Part shown: piece after piece, positions 1 through 10,325 of the stretch
Numbering within the stretch: the first letter of the stretch is position 1
How the letters are laid out: every line of letters begins with the position of its first letter
DNA from: Smallanthus sonchifolius
Lineage: Eukaryota; Streptophyta; Magnoliopsida; Asterales; Asteraceae
Reading direction: 5' to 3'
NCBI GenBank assembly: GCA_023525975.1
Contig: CM042042.1
Coordinates: 42,295,880 to 42,359,879, forward strand
DNA: 64,000 bases
Notes under the pieces: model-generated
What the model saw: only the letters and a program-made list of their open reading frames with translations
The model's database searches: none
What the model was told of the DNA's origin: nothing
Made by a program: the position numbers and the translations under genes

Positions 1-465
1 ACTTGTAAGGCCCCAAACCCGGGAGGCCTCACTTATTGGATTTACTCACCAACACATAGTACTTAAACATAAGGCATACAATATCACATCGGAAACGATT
101 TAAAATCTCAACATACGCAGCGGAAACATAAATGTCTAAACAACTGAAACTTGTCAAATACAATTGAAACTTGTCTTAATCAACATAATCAAAAGAAACA
201 TAGACAGGATGCCAGATGCTGATCTTCGGGTAACTCTTCTCGCCAAGCCAAGCATCCACTTCCATCTACTGCCACCTACACTTAACTGATGTGCATACTA
301 AAAATCAGCAACGCTGAGTGAGTTCTAACGTTTACTTTAAATCAATTATACAAAAGATTTACTAAAACATATATATTGCCAATAAGGCTAAACTTAACAC
401 ACTTTGCTTTTCAAACAGTTTAAAACGTATAATAAACCGTCAATTCCTCTTTACTGTACTGCCCT

Positions 466-695
466 CATGGCTTACATCCATGAACCGACAAGTTCCTGGT
501 CAATGCCCCCATGATCAACGACCATGAACCGACAATACCGCTTATCCGTCAATTCCTTGTCACTACTGTACCGCCCCATGGTCAACGACCATGAACTGAC
601 GAGTACCTGTTCAATGCCCCCATGATCAACGACCATGAACCGACAATACCCTGGTCAATGCCCCCATGATCAACGACCATGAACCAACAATACCG
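466..695. repeat. Hairpin minisatellite in LTR
   Basis: About five loosely spaced copies of a unit with CATG(G/A)TC, AAC, GACCATG followed by AACCGACAATACC. The copy at 577-593 is a perfect 7-bp stem (CATGGTC/GACCATG) with a 3-nt loop; others carry one mismatch. A separate 7-bp stem, GGGAGGT/ACCTCCC, lies at 708-728. This lies in the 3' part of the LTR when read on its own strand. Confidence 0.7.
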
Positions 696-904
696 CTTAA
701 CACTACGGGGAGGTTGCGTGGACCTCCCGAGCAACCGCCGTCACTCATCCCAGTTGTACAACCGTTACCGAACCCAAAGGTTCTTACTAACGGGTAGAAC
801 CCATATCTGACATCTTGTACAAGTAACATCTGTCCCAAGGACCTTTATAGCTGGTACACATTCCCGAAGGAAAACTATTCACTTTACTGTTCATAAAACT
901 TTCT

Positions 905-1315
905 GTAATCTTGTTCATAACTTAACATGTATTATGCCTTTGTTTATGTATATAAAAATATATTAAACGCTTGCCATAAATACCTTTGCTTTTACTGAAA
1001 TATATCTTAACACATATATCATGCCTTTGTTTATGTATAATAAATATAGTAAACGCTTGTCAAATGATATATCTTGCTTACTTGAAAATACTAACACATA
1101 TATTATGCCTTTGTTTATGTATAATAAATATAGTAAACGCTTGCCAAATAATATATCTTGCTTTACTGAAAACATACTAGCACTTATATTATGCCTTTGT
1201 TTATGTATAATAAATATAGTAAACGCTTGTCAAATAATATATCTTGCTTTACTGAAAACATACTAGCACTTATATTATGTCTTTGTTTATGTATATAAAA
1301 ATATAATAAACGCTT
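905..1315. repeat. Tandem repeat, about 86 bp unit
   Basis: Four to five head-to-tail copies, each containing ATGCCTTTGTTTATGTAT, then ATAAATATAGTAAACGCTTG and a TATATCTTGCTT segment. Small ORFs on both strands here are products of the repeat and not genes. Confidence 0.85.
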
Positions 1316-1537
1316 TACACTAAGTATGCACACCATCCCTAAAGAAAACAAAAAGGGGATTAGAACTCACCTAGTATCTTAGCTCCAATGGTCTACAGGA
1401 TGTAACACAATCTGAACAATCATAACAATAGACACGTATCAGACTTAACTCGATGCTAAATGTTTTCACTATTTCTGGCTAGGCGAACATACCGACTTCA
1501 CTAATCCAGCTATATATATATATACCCATAGACCTGA

Positions 1538-1741
1538 TGCTTGCACACTTGGCAAGTGCGGAGAGCCTTGTTCTTGCGTACTTGATAAGTACGCAGACTT
1601 TGCTTCTTGCGTACTTGATAAGTACGCATGCTTTGCTTCATGCGTACTTGATAAGTACGCAGGCTTTGATTCATGCGTACTTGATAAACACGGAGGATCC
1701 TCTTCATGCGTACTTGGTAAGTACGCAGGATCTGCTTCCCC
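1538..1741. repeat. Array of palindromic 21-mers (LTR copy 1)
   Basis: Six units at about 33-34 bp spacing. The consensus unit is a perfect 9-bp inverted repeat, arms TGCGTACTT and AAGTACGCA around GAT, followed by a variable linker of about 12 bp. The first unit has CAC/GTG instead of TAC/GTA in the arms (with other mismatches), a coordinated change also seen throughout the related LTR at 14996-15290. No coding potential. Confidence 0.85.
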
Positions 1742-2492
1742 GCAAAAACCCTAACTTTCGTGTTCGGGTCTGATCACGTCAAGATCCCGGACTTGTTTAC
1801 ATTCAAAATGTTTTCTTTTCATTAAGGAACTTAAATCTATGTTTTTCCTCCAGTTTAATCCGTAAAAACGTTACATTTTCCTCCAAAACCAGTAAAATCC
1901 AAAAACGAACAAAAACTCAGATCTAGGAGAATCGGTTACCTGTAAACGCTTCTTCTTCACAGCTAATCGTTCCAAATACGTATGCCTACGGTCCTATGAG
2001 CTCAGATTCGAAAACTGGGACTTTCTCTCTCTAGACTCTCTCTCACTTTCTCTCTCTAGAAATCCGGAAATGAGGTTGGGAGTGAGGGTTTTGGGTTGAT
2101 TTTGAGGCTTATAAGGGCCCTACCCTTGCCCCTTTCGGCCCATACACCCCGGCCCAAGCACGCTTCCCTTATTTTCTTATTTAAGTTTTTAATTCTCGTG
2201 AATTTTTTCGCGCTCTAAAACTCGGGCTGTTACACCCCCCGTCGACGTAACTCTATAGGGGTGTTTGTCGGACCGAGCTCGGCCCCTACGCGCTACCGGA
2301 CTCTACACTCGGGCTTGACCCGTCTTAATTCTTTTATAAAATGAACCTTGGAGTCTCGATTATTACACAATAACCCTCGCTTAATTATTTACAAACAATA
2401 AGGCACTAACCCCGTCAAGTCTCCTTCCCTCGCGACCCGTTATTTACAAAAATTACAAACCCACTTTCTAAACGAGAAAGCGGGATGTTACA

Positions 2493-3620
2493 CAATTCAG
2501 AGCAAAATTACACTCAAGAAGAGAGCATTCTCGTAGTTAGAATAGAGAGTAGAGGGGCTCTTCCTCCTTATTTCACAATAGGAGAGCCTACGAAACTCAT
2601 CATTACGCTAGTTGTTATGGCCATTCGTGGCTAAAACTTCTTTGTATTGCTAGGGTGAAGATGATGTTTGATGCATGTTAATGTTTAACCTATTAATGAA
2701 GTGGTATGTTTATGTCTTTAACTAATTCGTCCTCAAAAACCATCTTTTGATGGGCTTTTATTATTGTCTAAATCTGTCTTTATATTTGTGAGTGTCTTGA
2801 TTTTAAAGAGTAAGATCGTAAAACCCTTTTTTAATCAAACTTCCTTTGAAACTCGTACGTATTTATACGAGCAGAGATTGATAAGCCAAGGCTTGGTCTA
2901 TACTTCTAAGACCGTACGTCTTTATACGAGATTATTATGCGACCAAGAATTGGTGAACTCATGTTGGGAATGGTACGTCTTTATACTTGGTCCCATTGTT
3001 ACATCGCCTCTAGGTGAGCAAAATATAATCCTATTTAACTTAATATAAAGCATTTTGAGTCCGGTGTCTTTATCCAACTCGTAGATGACCATTCGATGGG
3101 TTGAGGGTAAATGTTGTCCCTAACGGGAGACACTAACATTTTTTAAAGAATATAATTTGCAAATCAAATGTCGTGAGGACGAGGCTCTAGCGGTGACCCG
3201 GGCACAAGTTTGTAGTAGTCATACCACTGAATTAGTTAACTTAACATTATCACGTACCAAGCTGATTCGAATCCCGAAGCAATACATTTTGTAATCTGAT
3301 CATTTTCGCTTTATTTACCTTTCTGCTATTTATTATTCTGCTTGTTACATTTCTGTTACACACTTCACGCACATTTTTACTTTTATGTTGATTACTTTAC
3401 CGTTATTTACTTTTCCGCTTCACAAGCACACAAAACCCACCTACTAATTAATTCGGCTAAACGATAACAAAAGTTGAGTATTGGAACTCGACCGTGTCCA
3501 TTGGTTCGATACTTGATTCTTGCCTAACTATATTATGCTGCGATAGGTACACTTGCCTATTGTGTGTGTTTTAAGTTAACGTAATTATCATTTTAATTTA
3601 TAAATTTAAAAGCTGGTCTT
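2493..3620 (+). mobile_element. Probable Athila-type LTR remnant
   Basis: The right part (about 3450-3580) has a wording and order like the end of the Athila-type LTR at 43790-43900: a direct GGTTCGATA-type motif, then GCGATAGGTACACTTGCCT (compare CGATAGGTTCACTTGCCT at 43820). No primer-binding site follows and neither terminus is clear. Short repeats of a GTACGT(C/A)TTTATACGAG motif occur at 2855-2990. The ORF covering 2764-3048 has no recognisable domain and I do not call it a gene. Confidence 0.4.
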
Positions 3621-3689
3621 GTGAAATCAATCACCTTAAAAATATATTTATTTATATTTTTATACTTAATTCACAAAACACATCACTGG

Positions 3690-3860
3690 TCCTATACACA
3701 TCGTATAGGGCTGAATGCTTCACCAACCAAAAAATTATATTGCACGTATAGGGTACACTTTTTACAGACTGACTTCCAGAATGTCAGAGGCATCAAGTAC
3801 AAACCTCGTACTACATCGTACCTATACTGCCCGTATAGAGCTATACTGGTCGTATAGGTG
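3690..3860. repeat. Cluster of CCTATAC/GTATAGG hairpins
   Basis: Three short inverted repeats share one arm pair with 5-nt loops: CCTATAC/GTATAGG around ACATC (about 3691-3709), CTATAC/GTATAG around TGCCC (about 3822-3838) and CTATAC/GTATAG around TGGTC (about 3841-3857). Additional single GTATAGGG half-sites lie between them. The stems match; the loops differ. Confidence 0.65.
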
Positions 3861-3904
3861 TGCATTTAATACTGATGAAACCCTATACTGGTAGTATTAA
3901 GCTA

Positions 3905-4085
3905 TATTTGATTGATTAATAATTTTAATATAATTTAATAATTTGATTGATAATTCATTTACTTTCAGAAAAAAGCAAAATTTGATTGATTAATAATTTT
4001 AATATAATTTAATAATTATAAAACTCATTGACTTTTTATGGTGAATTTGATTGATTAATAATTTTAATATAATTTGATTGATTAT
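3905..4085. repeat. AT-rich tandem repeat, about 70 bp unit
   Basis: Three copies of a block containing TTTGATTGATTAATAATTTT followed by AATATAATTT. The AT-rich sequence continues to 4564 without any feature I can support. Confidence 0.8.
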
Positions 4086-4564
4086 TTACAATTTAAATTC
4101 AAACCTTAAATTATTAAATTTCTTAAAACCCACTATATGGTAATTTCATTGACTTTTAATAAAAAAAAACTATGTAGGTAGGAAGATTACAAACAAAATT
4201 TTTAAAATTCGAACCATATCTCAACTAAATTTTAAATTTTAAATTTCAATTAGTTATTTAATCTTAACATATTTCTTCCTTTGGTGTTATTGAATTTATT
4301 ATATTTAATTTGAAAATTAATATATAAATTTGTATGTATCATTTATTTTCAATTAAAATTTTTCAAAGGGATATTTTTTTATATTTCTAATCACACCTCT
4401 ACTATAAAATTTAAAATTTCAAAAGAAATATTTTATCTTGAACTATTTCCGAATTTACTACTATTCTATTTATTATCCGTTGATTTGAAAATATTTTAGA
4501 CAATTTCGAATTAAGATATCAATTTTTTTTATGTTATTCAATCCATTAATAAAAAGAAGGACGA

Positions 4565-5395
4565 TTACAATAAAGTGGCAGGTAAACGGGCAACAAGTTG
4601 TGCCGCAACCCCCTTTTGAATAGCAAAACCGATCATACTAAAAACAAAGCTTTGAGTCTTAGGGGCCGAAATATTACTATGCACGACTCGTTGAACCCTG
4701 TTTAGGAATTCCACTGTCTCCGGTGCTAAGAACCCAAAAGTATCAAAAGCAAAAGGGATAAACACATGTTGGTTCTCTAAAAAAGCTTTCTCGTGTTTAA
4801 CAACTTTGCATGATTCCGCCTTTAAAGCAGCATGACCCGCCACAACCCCATTGTCCATGAGCCCCATAAGAGGGGACATTCCTGTAAGGTCCACACAAGC
4901 GTGTTTCCCCCCTGCCCAACCAAACACAAGAATATCAGCCGGCCGTAAAGTAGACCTCCCTTCAAGCGGATCTGTCAGAAAGTTCACGGGGACCTCTTTT
5001 TTAGCAGAAATTCCTGCCCGTTTGAGAACATCACAAAGAACATCTCTAACTAAATCATGCATGTATTTAAACCCGGGTAACTCTTTGCAATGGACCGCAT
5101 GCTCGCCAAAAGAATCCAAACAAGCCTTGCGGCAAACTGGGCAGGGCTCATCAGTCGGAAACAAGGGGATCATTAGCCGATACTTGAGGATAGCCCGGTA
5201 CTCCACAGCCGACATATGCTGGCCCAGTCCTTCAATGAGGATAACTGTTAGAAAATCTTGAGCTCGAGGAGCCCGGAGACATTCAAACACCGCTTTTTGG
5301 CGAGGTGATAAATCAAACTTTACTCTCAAATTTTGAACGATTATGCTAAATAAGGCATTCGCCAAAGCATGTTGGGCTTTAGGGGGCGGTAACAA
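4565..5395 (-). CDS. C-terminal ORF of a non-LTR retrotransposon, restriction-like endonuclease type (inferred)
   Basis: Uninterrupted 276-residue ORF. Residues about 85-105 hold a C-x2-C...H-x4-C cluster (CPVC ... HAVHC), the zinc-knuckle pattern that precedes the restriction-like endonuclease in R2-type and related LINEs. Further on, RPADILVFGW followed about 10 residues later by CVDLT fits the PD-(D/E)xK core of that nuclease. Reverse transcriptase motifs are absent, so this is the 3' portion of an element truncated at its 5' end; the first Met is only the first in frame. The region after the stop is AT-rich and could be element 3' UTR. It has no stop codon or frameshift, unlike most coding remnants here. 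I recognise the general family from plant protein annotations but cannot give a clade name; a domesticated gene is a less likely alternative. Confidence 0.6.
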   Translation of the reverse strand: MLPPPKAQHALANALFSIIVQNLRVKFDLSPRQKAVFECLRAPRAQDFLTVILIEGLGQHMSAVEYRAILKYRLMIPLFPTDEPCPVCRKACLDSFGEHAVHCKELPGFKYMHDLVRDVLCDVLKRAGISAKKEVPVNFLTDPLEGRSTLRPADILVFGWAGGKHACVDLTGMSPLMGLMDNGVVAGHAALKAESCKVVKHEKAFLENQHVFIPFAFDTFGFLAPETVEFLNRVQRVVHSNISAPKTQSFVFSMIGFAIQKGVAAQLVARLPATLL

Positions 5396-5580
5396 CTATC
5401 TGAACGATTATGAACGATATCAAATGGAAGTAATATTTACCAATTACAAACCACTCTATTTATACCTAAACAACTTAGCAATATTTCATCTCTTTTTTTC
5501 TCTTACCCTCATTCGTAACAACTATCTTCTGCGCCTAGAGCATCAATCCGTATTCATCAACCTTAATCTCCTCATAAGGT

Positions 5581-5716
5581 TCAAGTCCTTCTGCGCCTGG
5601 CCAATGGGGTTGGTGGCCCATTGGTAGAGGAAAATCCTCTAGAAACACTAAGGATTGAGGAGGTCATGGGTTCAAGTCCCACTCCCTTAGAAATAAAAGA
5701 ACCTTTCAAAAAAAAA
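5581..5716 (+). mobile_element. tRNA-derived SINE with TSD
   Basis: Contains a Pol III A-box-like segment (TGGTGGCCCATTGGTAGAGG, 5611-5630) and a B-box (GGTTCAAGTCCC, 5669-5680), and ends in poly(A). A 22-bp duplication, starting AACCTTAATCTCC and ending ATAAGGT, flanks it at 5559-5580 and 5717-5738. The same family occurs inverted at 51363-51485. It is not a tRNA gene: no anticodon stem or 3' acceptor pairing follows the B-box. Confidence 0.85.
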
Positions 5717-6119
5717 AACCTTAATCTCCTCATAAGGTATGCTAATTGTTCAATTCATTTTTCTTTTTCTTTTTCGTTTTTGAAATTGCAAATGTATGTT
5801 GAAACCCTAATTCTTCATCTACCCATCATATTTACCAATCTTCTTTTCTAAGTATGATATAATAATGTATAATTATTTTCAACTATAACAAAATAAACTA
5901 TAATACATTAAACAGTTTGTTATTATATCGATTTCCTTTGTAGTGTTTTTAAATTTATTTTTCTAGATTATGCGTTTGAGAAACAGGGCCGGCCCACTTA
6001 TGTAAAATGTTAGGCTAGAGTTTGGGCCCCCAAAATTTCTAGATCCCCATTTTTCAAAAGCATTAAATAAAATGTATATATTAGATAATCTGTCGTAAAT
6101 TACATTACTAGAAAACATG

Positions 6120-6970
6120 TGTTTTTCCTACAAAAGTTTTCGACAAATTACAGACAAATGCAATTTCCCACGAGTTAACGACAACTTTTCAATAAAACAA
6201 AAAACAAAAAAGTAACCATAAGATTTCCTACAATTTTCCAACAAAAATAAAGTTGTCGATATTCCGTCGCCAATTATAAGCTACTTCCAACGATCCACCG
6301 ACAAGTTTCCCACAAAAATATTATTGATTTTTTAATCCGTTTAATATATTTATTTAAATAAGTTAACTAATTTATTTAATATTTAAAAATAAGTTTTATT
6401 TCAAAATTGTCGGAATATATAACTATTTCGACAAGTTTCCCACAAAAGTAGTTTTTTTTTAATTCGTTTAACATATTTATTAAATACGTTAACCTATTTA
6501 TTTAATATTTAAAAAGATGTTTTTTTTCAAAATTGTCGGAAATTTGTCGGAATATATAATTATTTCCGACAAGTTTCCCAAAAAAATAGTTTTTATTTTT
6601 TTAATTCGTTTAACATATTTATTAAATAAGTTAACCTATTTATTTAATATTCAACAAATGTGTTTTTTTAAAATTGTCGGAAATTTGTCGGAATATATAA
6701 TTATTTACGACAGTTTTCCCACAAATGTAATTTTATATTGTTACCTTATTTATTTAATATTTAAAAAATCGGATTTTTTGAAAATTTTCAGAAAATCGTC
6801 GGAAAATATAAATATTTCCGACAAGTTTCCCAACAAAGTAAATTTTTTTTATTTGTTTAACTTATGTATTAATAAAGTTAACTTATTTATTTAATATTTA
6901 AAAAATTGGCTTTTTCAGTATTGTCGGAAAATCGTCAGAAGATATAATTATTTCCGAAAAGTTTCCCACA
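6120..6970. repeat. CACTA left subterminal repeats
   Basis: Five to six irregular copies of a block of roughly 120-130 bp, each with (G)TCGGAAATTTGTCGGAATAT, then TTTCCGACAAGTTTCCCACAAAA and an AT-rich spacer with GTTAACNTATTTATTTAATATT. The inverted relation of TCGGAAA and TTTCCGA makes each block foldable. The ORF through it (6517-6894) is a by-product. Related motifs in the right subterminal region lie at about 9765-10215. Confidence 0.8.
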
Positions 6971-7378
6971 AAAGATAAGTCCTTCTAGTCTGTTGATAAA
7001 TATAAGCATGAATCCTCTTACTTTACGGATAAGTATGAGGGTGGATTCGTTCTTGATGGGCAAACTGATAAATATAAACATGAATCCCTTTATTTTACGC
7101 ACAAGAACGTATATGCAACGTGTTGGTTAATGATGTACTAACATTACTCAGTATGATTTAAAAAATAGGCTTTACTTACCCGGTCTTCATTGATACTCAC
7201 GCCACCAAGGAGTGCAAAAATATATTACGGGATGGGGAAATCGATGTTAATGATGTGGATCAGTTAGAGTTTGTTACAAAATGATCAAAAGAATCATTTG
7301 TAAGTTCACTTTATCATTTATATATAATTGTAATAACAACATTAAGTATAGTATGACTTGCTTTGTTTGCATAAAATG

Positions 7379-7606
7379 TAGACGTTCACGGGGGAACTTG
7401 AGAGGTTGTACGGGAAGGACCGAAACCAACATCTGGAGGACCGTGATGATCTTGCCGTGCTGAAGAATGTGCATCTCAACAGTCGTGGCTACAAGATGTT
7501 CAGGCTAGGATCTTCTGATCCACATTTCATGGTGACTGAGACACCGTCATCTACAACTTGCGAGTCTAGATCTTGCACTCATGCCCGACCGTCACAAGAG
7601 GTATCA
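7379..7606 (+). pseudogene. CACTA transposase-like remnant, exon 1
   Basis: After a possible splice acceptor (TGTAG, ending about 7380) one frame reads TGELERLYGKDRNQ, then HLEDRDDLAVL, NSRGYKMFRLGSSDP and HFMVTETPSST. This hydrophilic block looks like the C-terminal half of plant En/Spm-type transposase proteins. Upstream, 7176-7276 reads YPVFIDTHATKECKN in one frame and may be a preceding exon. No complete reading frame exists. The family assignment rests on context (CACTA ends) more than on motifs. Confidence 0.45.
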
Positions 7607-8660
7607 TTATTATTGTTGTTTAGGCATTACACTTCACATTTTGTTATAGTTTCATAAAGTGGGTTCGGGTCATTTCGACCCATTTAGATTGAAAGTTGAA
7701 TATTATAGTTTCATAAAGTGGGTTCGGGTCATTTTGACCCATTTAAATTGAAAGTTGATTGTTATAGTTCATAAATTGGGTTCGGGTCATTTTGACCCAT
7801 TTAAATTGAAAGTTGATTGTTATAGTTTCATAAAATGACCCATTTAAATTTAAAGTTGACTTTATAGTTTTATAAAGTTGGTTTGGTTCATTTTGACCCA
7901 TAGAGGTATCATTATTAATGTTGTTATTTAGGCATTACACTTCACATTTTGTTATAGTTTCATAAAGTGGGTTCGGGTCATTTCGACCGATTTAGATTGA
8001 AAGTTGAATGTTATAGTTTCATAAAGTGGGTTCGGGTCATTTTGACCCATTTAAATTGAAAGTTGATTGATATAGTTTCATAAATTGGGTTCGGGTCATT
8101 TTGACCCATTTAAATTGAAAGTTGATTGGTCCAGTTTCATAAAGTGACCCATTTAAATTTAAAGTTGACTATTATAGTTTTATAAAGTTGGTTTGGTTCA
8201 TTTTGACCCATAGAGGTATCATTATTAGTGTTGTTATTTAGGCATTACACTTCACATTTTGTTATAGTTTCATAAAGGGGGTTCGAGTCATTTCGACCCA
8301 TTTAGATTGAAAGTTGAATGTTATAGTTTCATAAAGTGGGTTCGGGTCATTTTGACCCATTTAAATTGAAAGCTGATTGTTATAGTTTCATAAATTGAGT
8401 TCAGGTCATTTTGACCCATTTAAATTGAAAGTTGATTGTTACAGTTTCATAAAGTGATACATTTAAATTTAAAGTTGACTGTTATAGTTTTATAAAGTTG
8501 GGTCGGTTCATTTTGACCCATTTAAATCTAAAGTTGATTGTTAAAGTTTCATAAAATGGATTTGGGTTATTTTGACCCATTTAAATTAAAAGTTGATTGT
8601 TATAGTTTTATAAAAAACAATAGATTGTTATAGTTTCATAAAACGGGTTCGGGTAATTTT
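7598..8660. repeat. Higher-order tandem array in CACTA interior
   Basis: A monomer of about 58-60 bp (GTTATAGTTTCATAAAGTGG, GTTCGGGTCATTTTGACCC, ATTTAAATTGAAAGTTGATT) is repeated many times. Groups of about five are themselves repeated at about 306-307 bp, each group beginning with AGGTATCATTATTA (7598, 7905, 8213). Each monomer carries GGGTCA-TTT-TGACCC, a 6-bp stem with a 3-nt loop. Monomer order is conserved between the first two groups, including a truncated monomer, so whole groups were duplicated. Confidence 0.85.
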
Positions 8661-8861
8661 CGCCCATTTATTTAATTTTAAAGTTGCTTATTTGATATTT
8701 TTTAGATCGGTCTATTTTGACCCATACCTGTTTTGATCACAACTTGTTTTCATTCGTACATATTTTTAGCACAAACCGTCTTGACCCGTAACTATTTTGA
8801 GCATATCCATGTATGTAAGTATGTATTATGTATTAATTATATATGTTTTAACAAATTTTAG

Positions 8862-9052
8862 GTCCAAGATATTCGATTTGAACAACAAAAAGAACGGGAG
8901 GCCCGAGAAAATTTGGAAAAGCGTGTGGAACAAATGAAAGAGATCGAGAACAAGAACGGGTTGAAAGGGAACAAGAACGGGCCGAACGAGATGCAAAGGG
9001 GCAAAATTTACAAAAAGAACTTGAAGAAATTTTGAAAAATTTAGCCGATTAA
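8862..9052 (+). pseudogene. Coiled-coil tail exon of CACTA protein, frameshifted
   Basis: Behind an acceptor-like TTTTAG, the frame reads VQDIRFEQQKEREARENLEK and continues as a highly charged Glu/Arg/Gln-rich helix. One frameshift near 8940 moves the heptad-like helix into the next frame, which ends LQKELEEILKNLAD and a stop at about 9050. A C-terminal coiled coil is usual in plant En/Spm transposase-like proteins. It probably formed the last exon of the gene that includes 7379-7606. Confidence 0.5.
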
Positions 9053-9295
9053 GTAATCATTAAAATATGTTTTTTGTTTGTAAATTGTGATTGATAATAT
9101 ATTAAAACATGTTTTTTGAGAATTTTTCTCCTTTTTTTCTGTAATATTTTTTACTATTTTTCAGCTATTATTTTTTCTATTTTTCTGCAAATTTGTAGTT
9201 TTTTTTAATTTAGAATTGTTGGAAACTTGTCGGTATTGTAAACCAGAAAAAAGGTTAAGATTGTAGGAAAATTGTCGGAAATTTTTTATAAAAGT

Positions 9296-9749
9296 TGTAA
9301 TATCCCACATCGGTTGAGTAGGAGAACGAAGCCTTCCTTATAAGGAGGGTGGATACCTTCTCTATCAAGACGCGTTTTGCCTGGGCGAGCAACTCGTCGG
9401 GTGAAAACAAAATCGTGAGTTCCTGGTTGGGAAACCCATCGGGGGCAAAGCGGACAATATCTTGGTACGGTTTGCTTGGACTGTCACAGATGGTATCAGA
9501 GCTAGGGGCCGGACTGGTGTGCCAGCGAGGACGCTGGGCTCCGTAAGGGAGGTGGATTGTAATATCCCACATCGGTTGAGTAGGAGAACGAAGCCTTCCT
9601 TATAAGGGGGTGGATACCTTCTCTATCAAGACGCGTTTTGCCTGGGCGAGCAACTCGTCGGGTGAAAACAAAACCGTGAGTTCCTGGATGGGCAACCCAT
9701 CGGGGGCAAAGCGGACAATATCTTGGTACGGTTTGCTTGAGTTGTTACA
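9296..9749 (+). mobile_element. TRIM (terminal-repeat retrotransposon in miniature)
   Basis: Two near-identical LTRs of about 193 bp (9296-9488 and 9558-9749) begin TGTAATATCCCACATCGG and end TGTCACA / TGTTACA. Between them lie only about 69 bp: a primer-binding site TGGTATCAGAGCT (9491-9503, initiator tRNA-Met type) and a purine-rich tract GTAAGGGAGGTGGAT (9543-9557). The 5-bp TSD AAAGT flanks it (9291-9295, 9750-9754). It has no coding capacity and depends on other retrotransposons. The ORFs at 9349 and 9610 are the two LTRs translated. Confidence 0.93.
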
Positions 9750-10232
9750 AAAGTTGTCAGAAATTTGTAGGAATTGTATTATTAGAAAAAAATATAAAAT
9801 AAAATTTAAAATTTAGAATTGTAGGAAAAATGTCAGAAATTTTTTTTAAAGTTGTCGGAATTTTGTCGGTATCGTAATAACTGAAAAATTAAATACTAGT
9901 AATTAAATACTAATATTACTGATTAGTTATTATTATTATTGTTCGTATTATTATTACTAATTTAAAAAATAATATTTAAAAAACTATTTTGTGGAAACTT
10001 ATCACAATTTCGTCACAGAGCTTAATGAGTATAATTGTCGGAATCTAACCGACGAAAGACATTTGTCGCTAATTTGTTGGAAAAATAGTCGGAACTTTGT
10101 CGGAATTTTTTTTCCTATGAGGGTTTTTCCGATAAACGGTATTTGTCGGAAACTTGCCGCTAACGGCCAATTCTGATAAATTTCTGACAAAATCTGCTGT
10201 CGCAAACTTATCAGTCTTTTGTAGTGTTAGAA

Positions 10233-10325
10233 TTCATTTAATGGTTGTAGTGTGATGGTAAGAAGTATACATTTTGATCTAGAAAACACTTGTTCGAATC
10301 CCACCATAAACATTCTTTTTTTATG
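10233..10325 (+). mobile_element. Possible tRNA-derived SINE fragment
   Basis: GTGTGATGGTAAGAAG followed 30 bp later by GTTCGAATCCCACC resembles Pol III A and B boxes, and a T-rich tail follows. It starts four bases after the CACTA TSD. No TSD of its own is visible. Confidence 0.4.

Larger units (their letters stand above)
4..2492 (-). mobile_element. Large LTR (gypsy-like), minus orientation
   Basis: On the minus strand this segment starts TGTAACATCCCGC and ends GGGGCCTTACA, the TG...CA form of many plant Ty3/gypsy LTRs. Its inner end (AGGCCCCAAACCCGGGAGGC, near position 10) is nearly identical to the solo LTR at 13656-15746, and both share the order: terminal GGCC motif, hairpin minisatellite, long tandem region, palindromic array, GA/CT-rich promoter region. 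The window starts only three bases outside it, so I cannot tell a solo LTR from one end of a full element, and no TSD can be tested. No coding sequence is inside. Confidence 0.7.
6103..10226 (+). mobile_element. CACTA (En/Spm-like) element, decayed
   Basis: The right end reads CTTTTGTAGTG, the complement of CACTACAAAAG; the left end CATTACTAGAAAA differs from CACTA by one base. The 3-bp TSD TTA flanks both ends (6100-6102 and 10227-10229). Subterminal regions are packed with GTCGG(A)AAT(T)TGTCGG and CCGACAAGTTTCCC motifs in both orientations, as expected for CACTA transposase binding regions. The interior holds transposase-like remnants (7379-7606, 8862-9052), a satellite-like array and a TRIM. 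Confidence 0.8.

Noticed and set aside
963..1266. Three overlapping ORFs with repeated phrases
   Set aside because: Product of the 86-bp tandem repeat.
1538..1741. CRISPR-like pattern of palindromic repeats with short variable linkers (also 14996-15290)
   Set aside because: Linkers are about 12 bp, all surroundings are plant LTR sequence and no cas gene is present.
5606..5700. Possible tRNA gene
   Set aside because: Only A and B boxes are present; poly(A) and TSD identify a SINE.
6517..6894. 125-residue ORF in the CACTA left end
   Set aside because: It translates the subterminal repeats, with the same phrase repeated.
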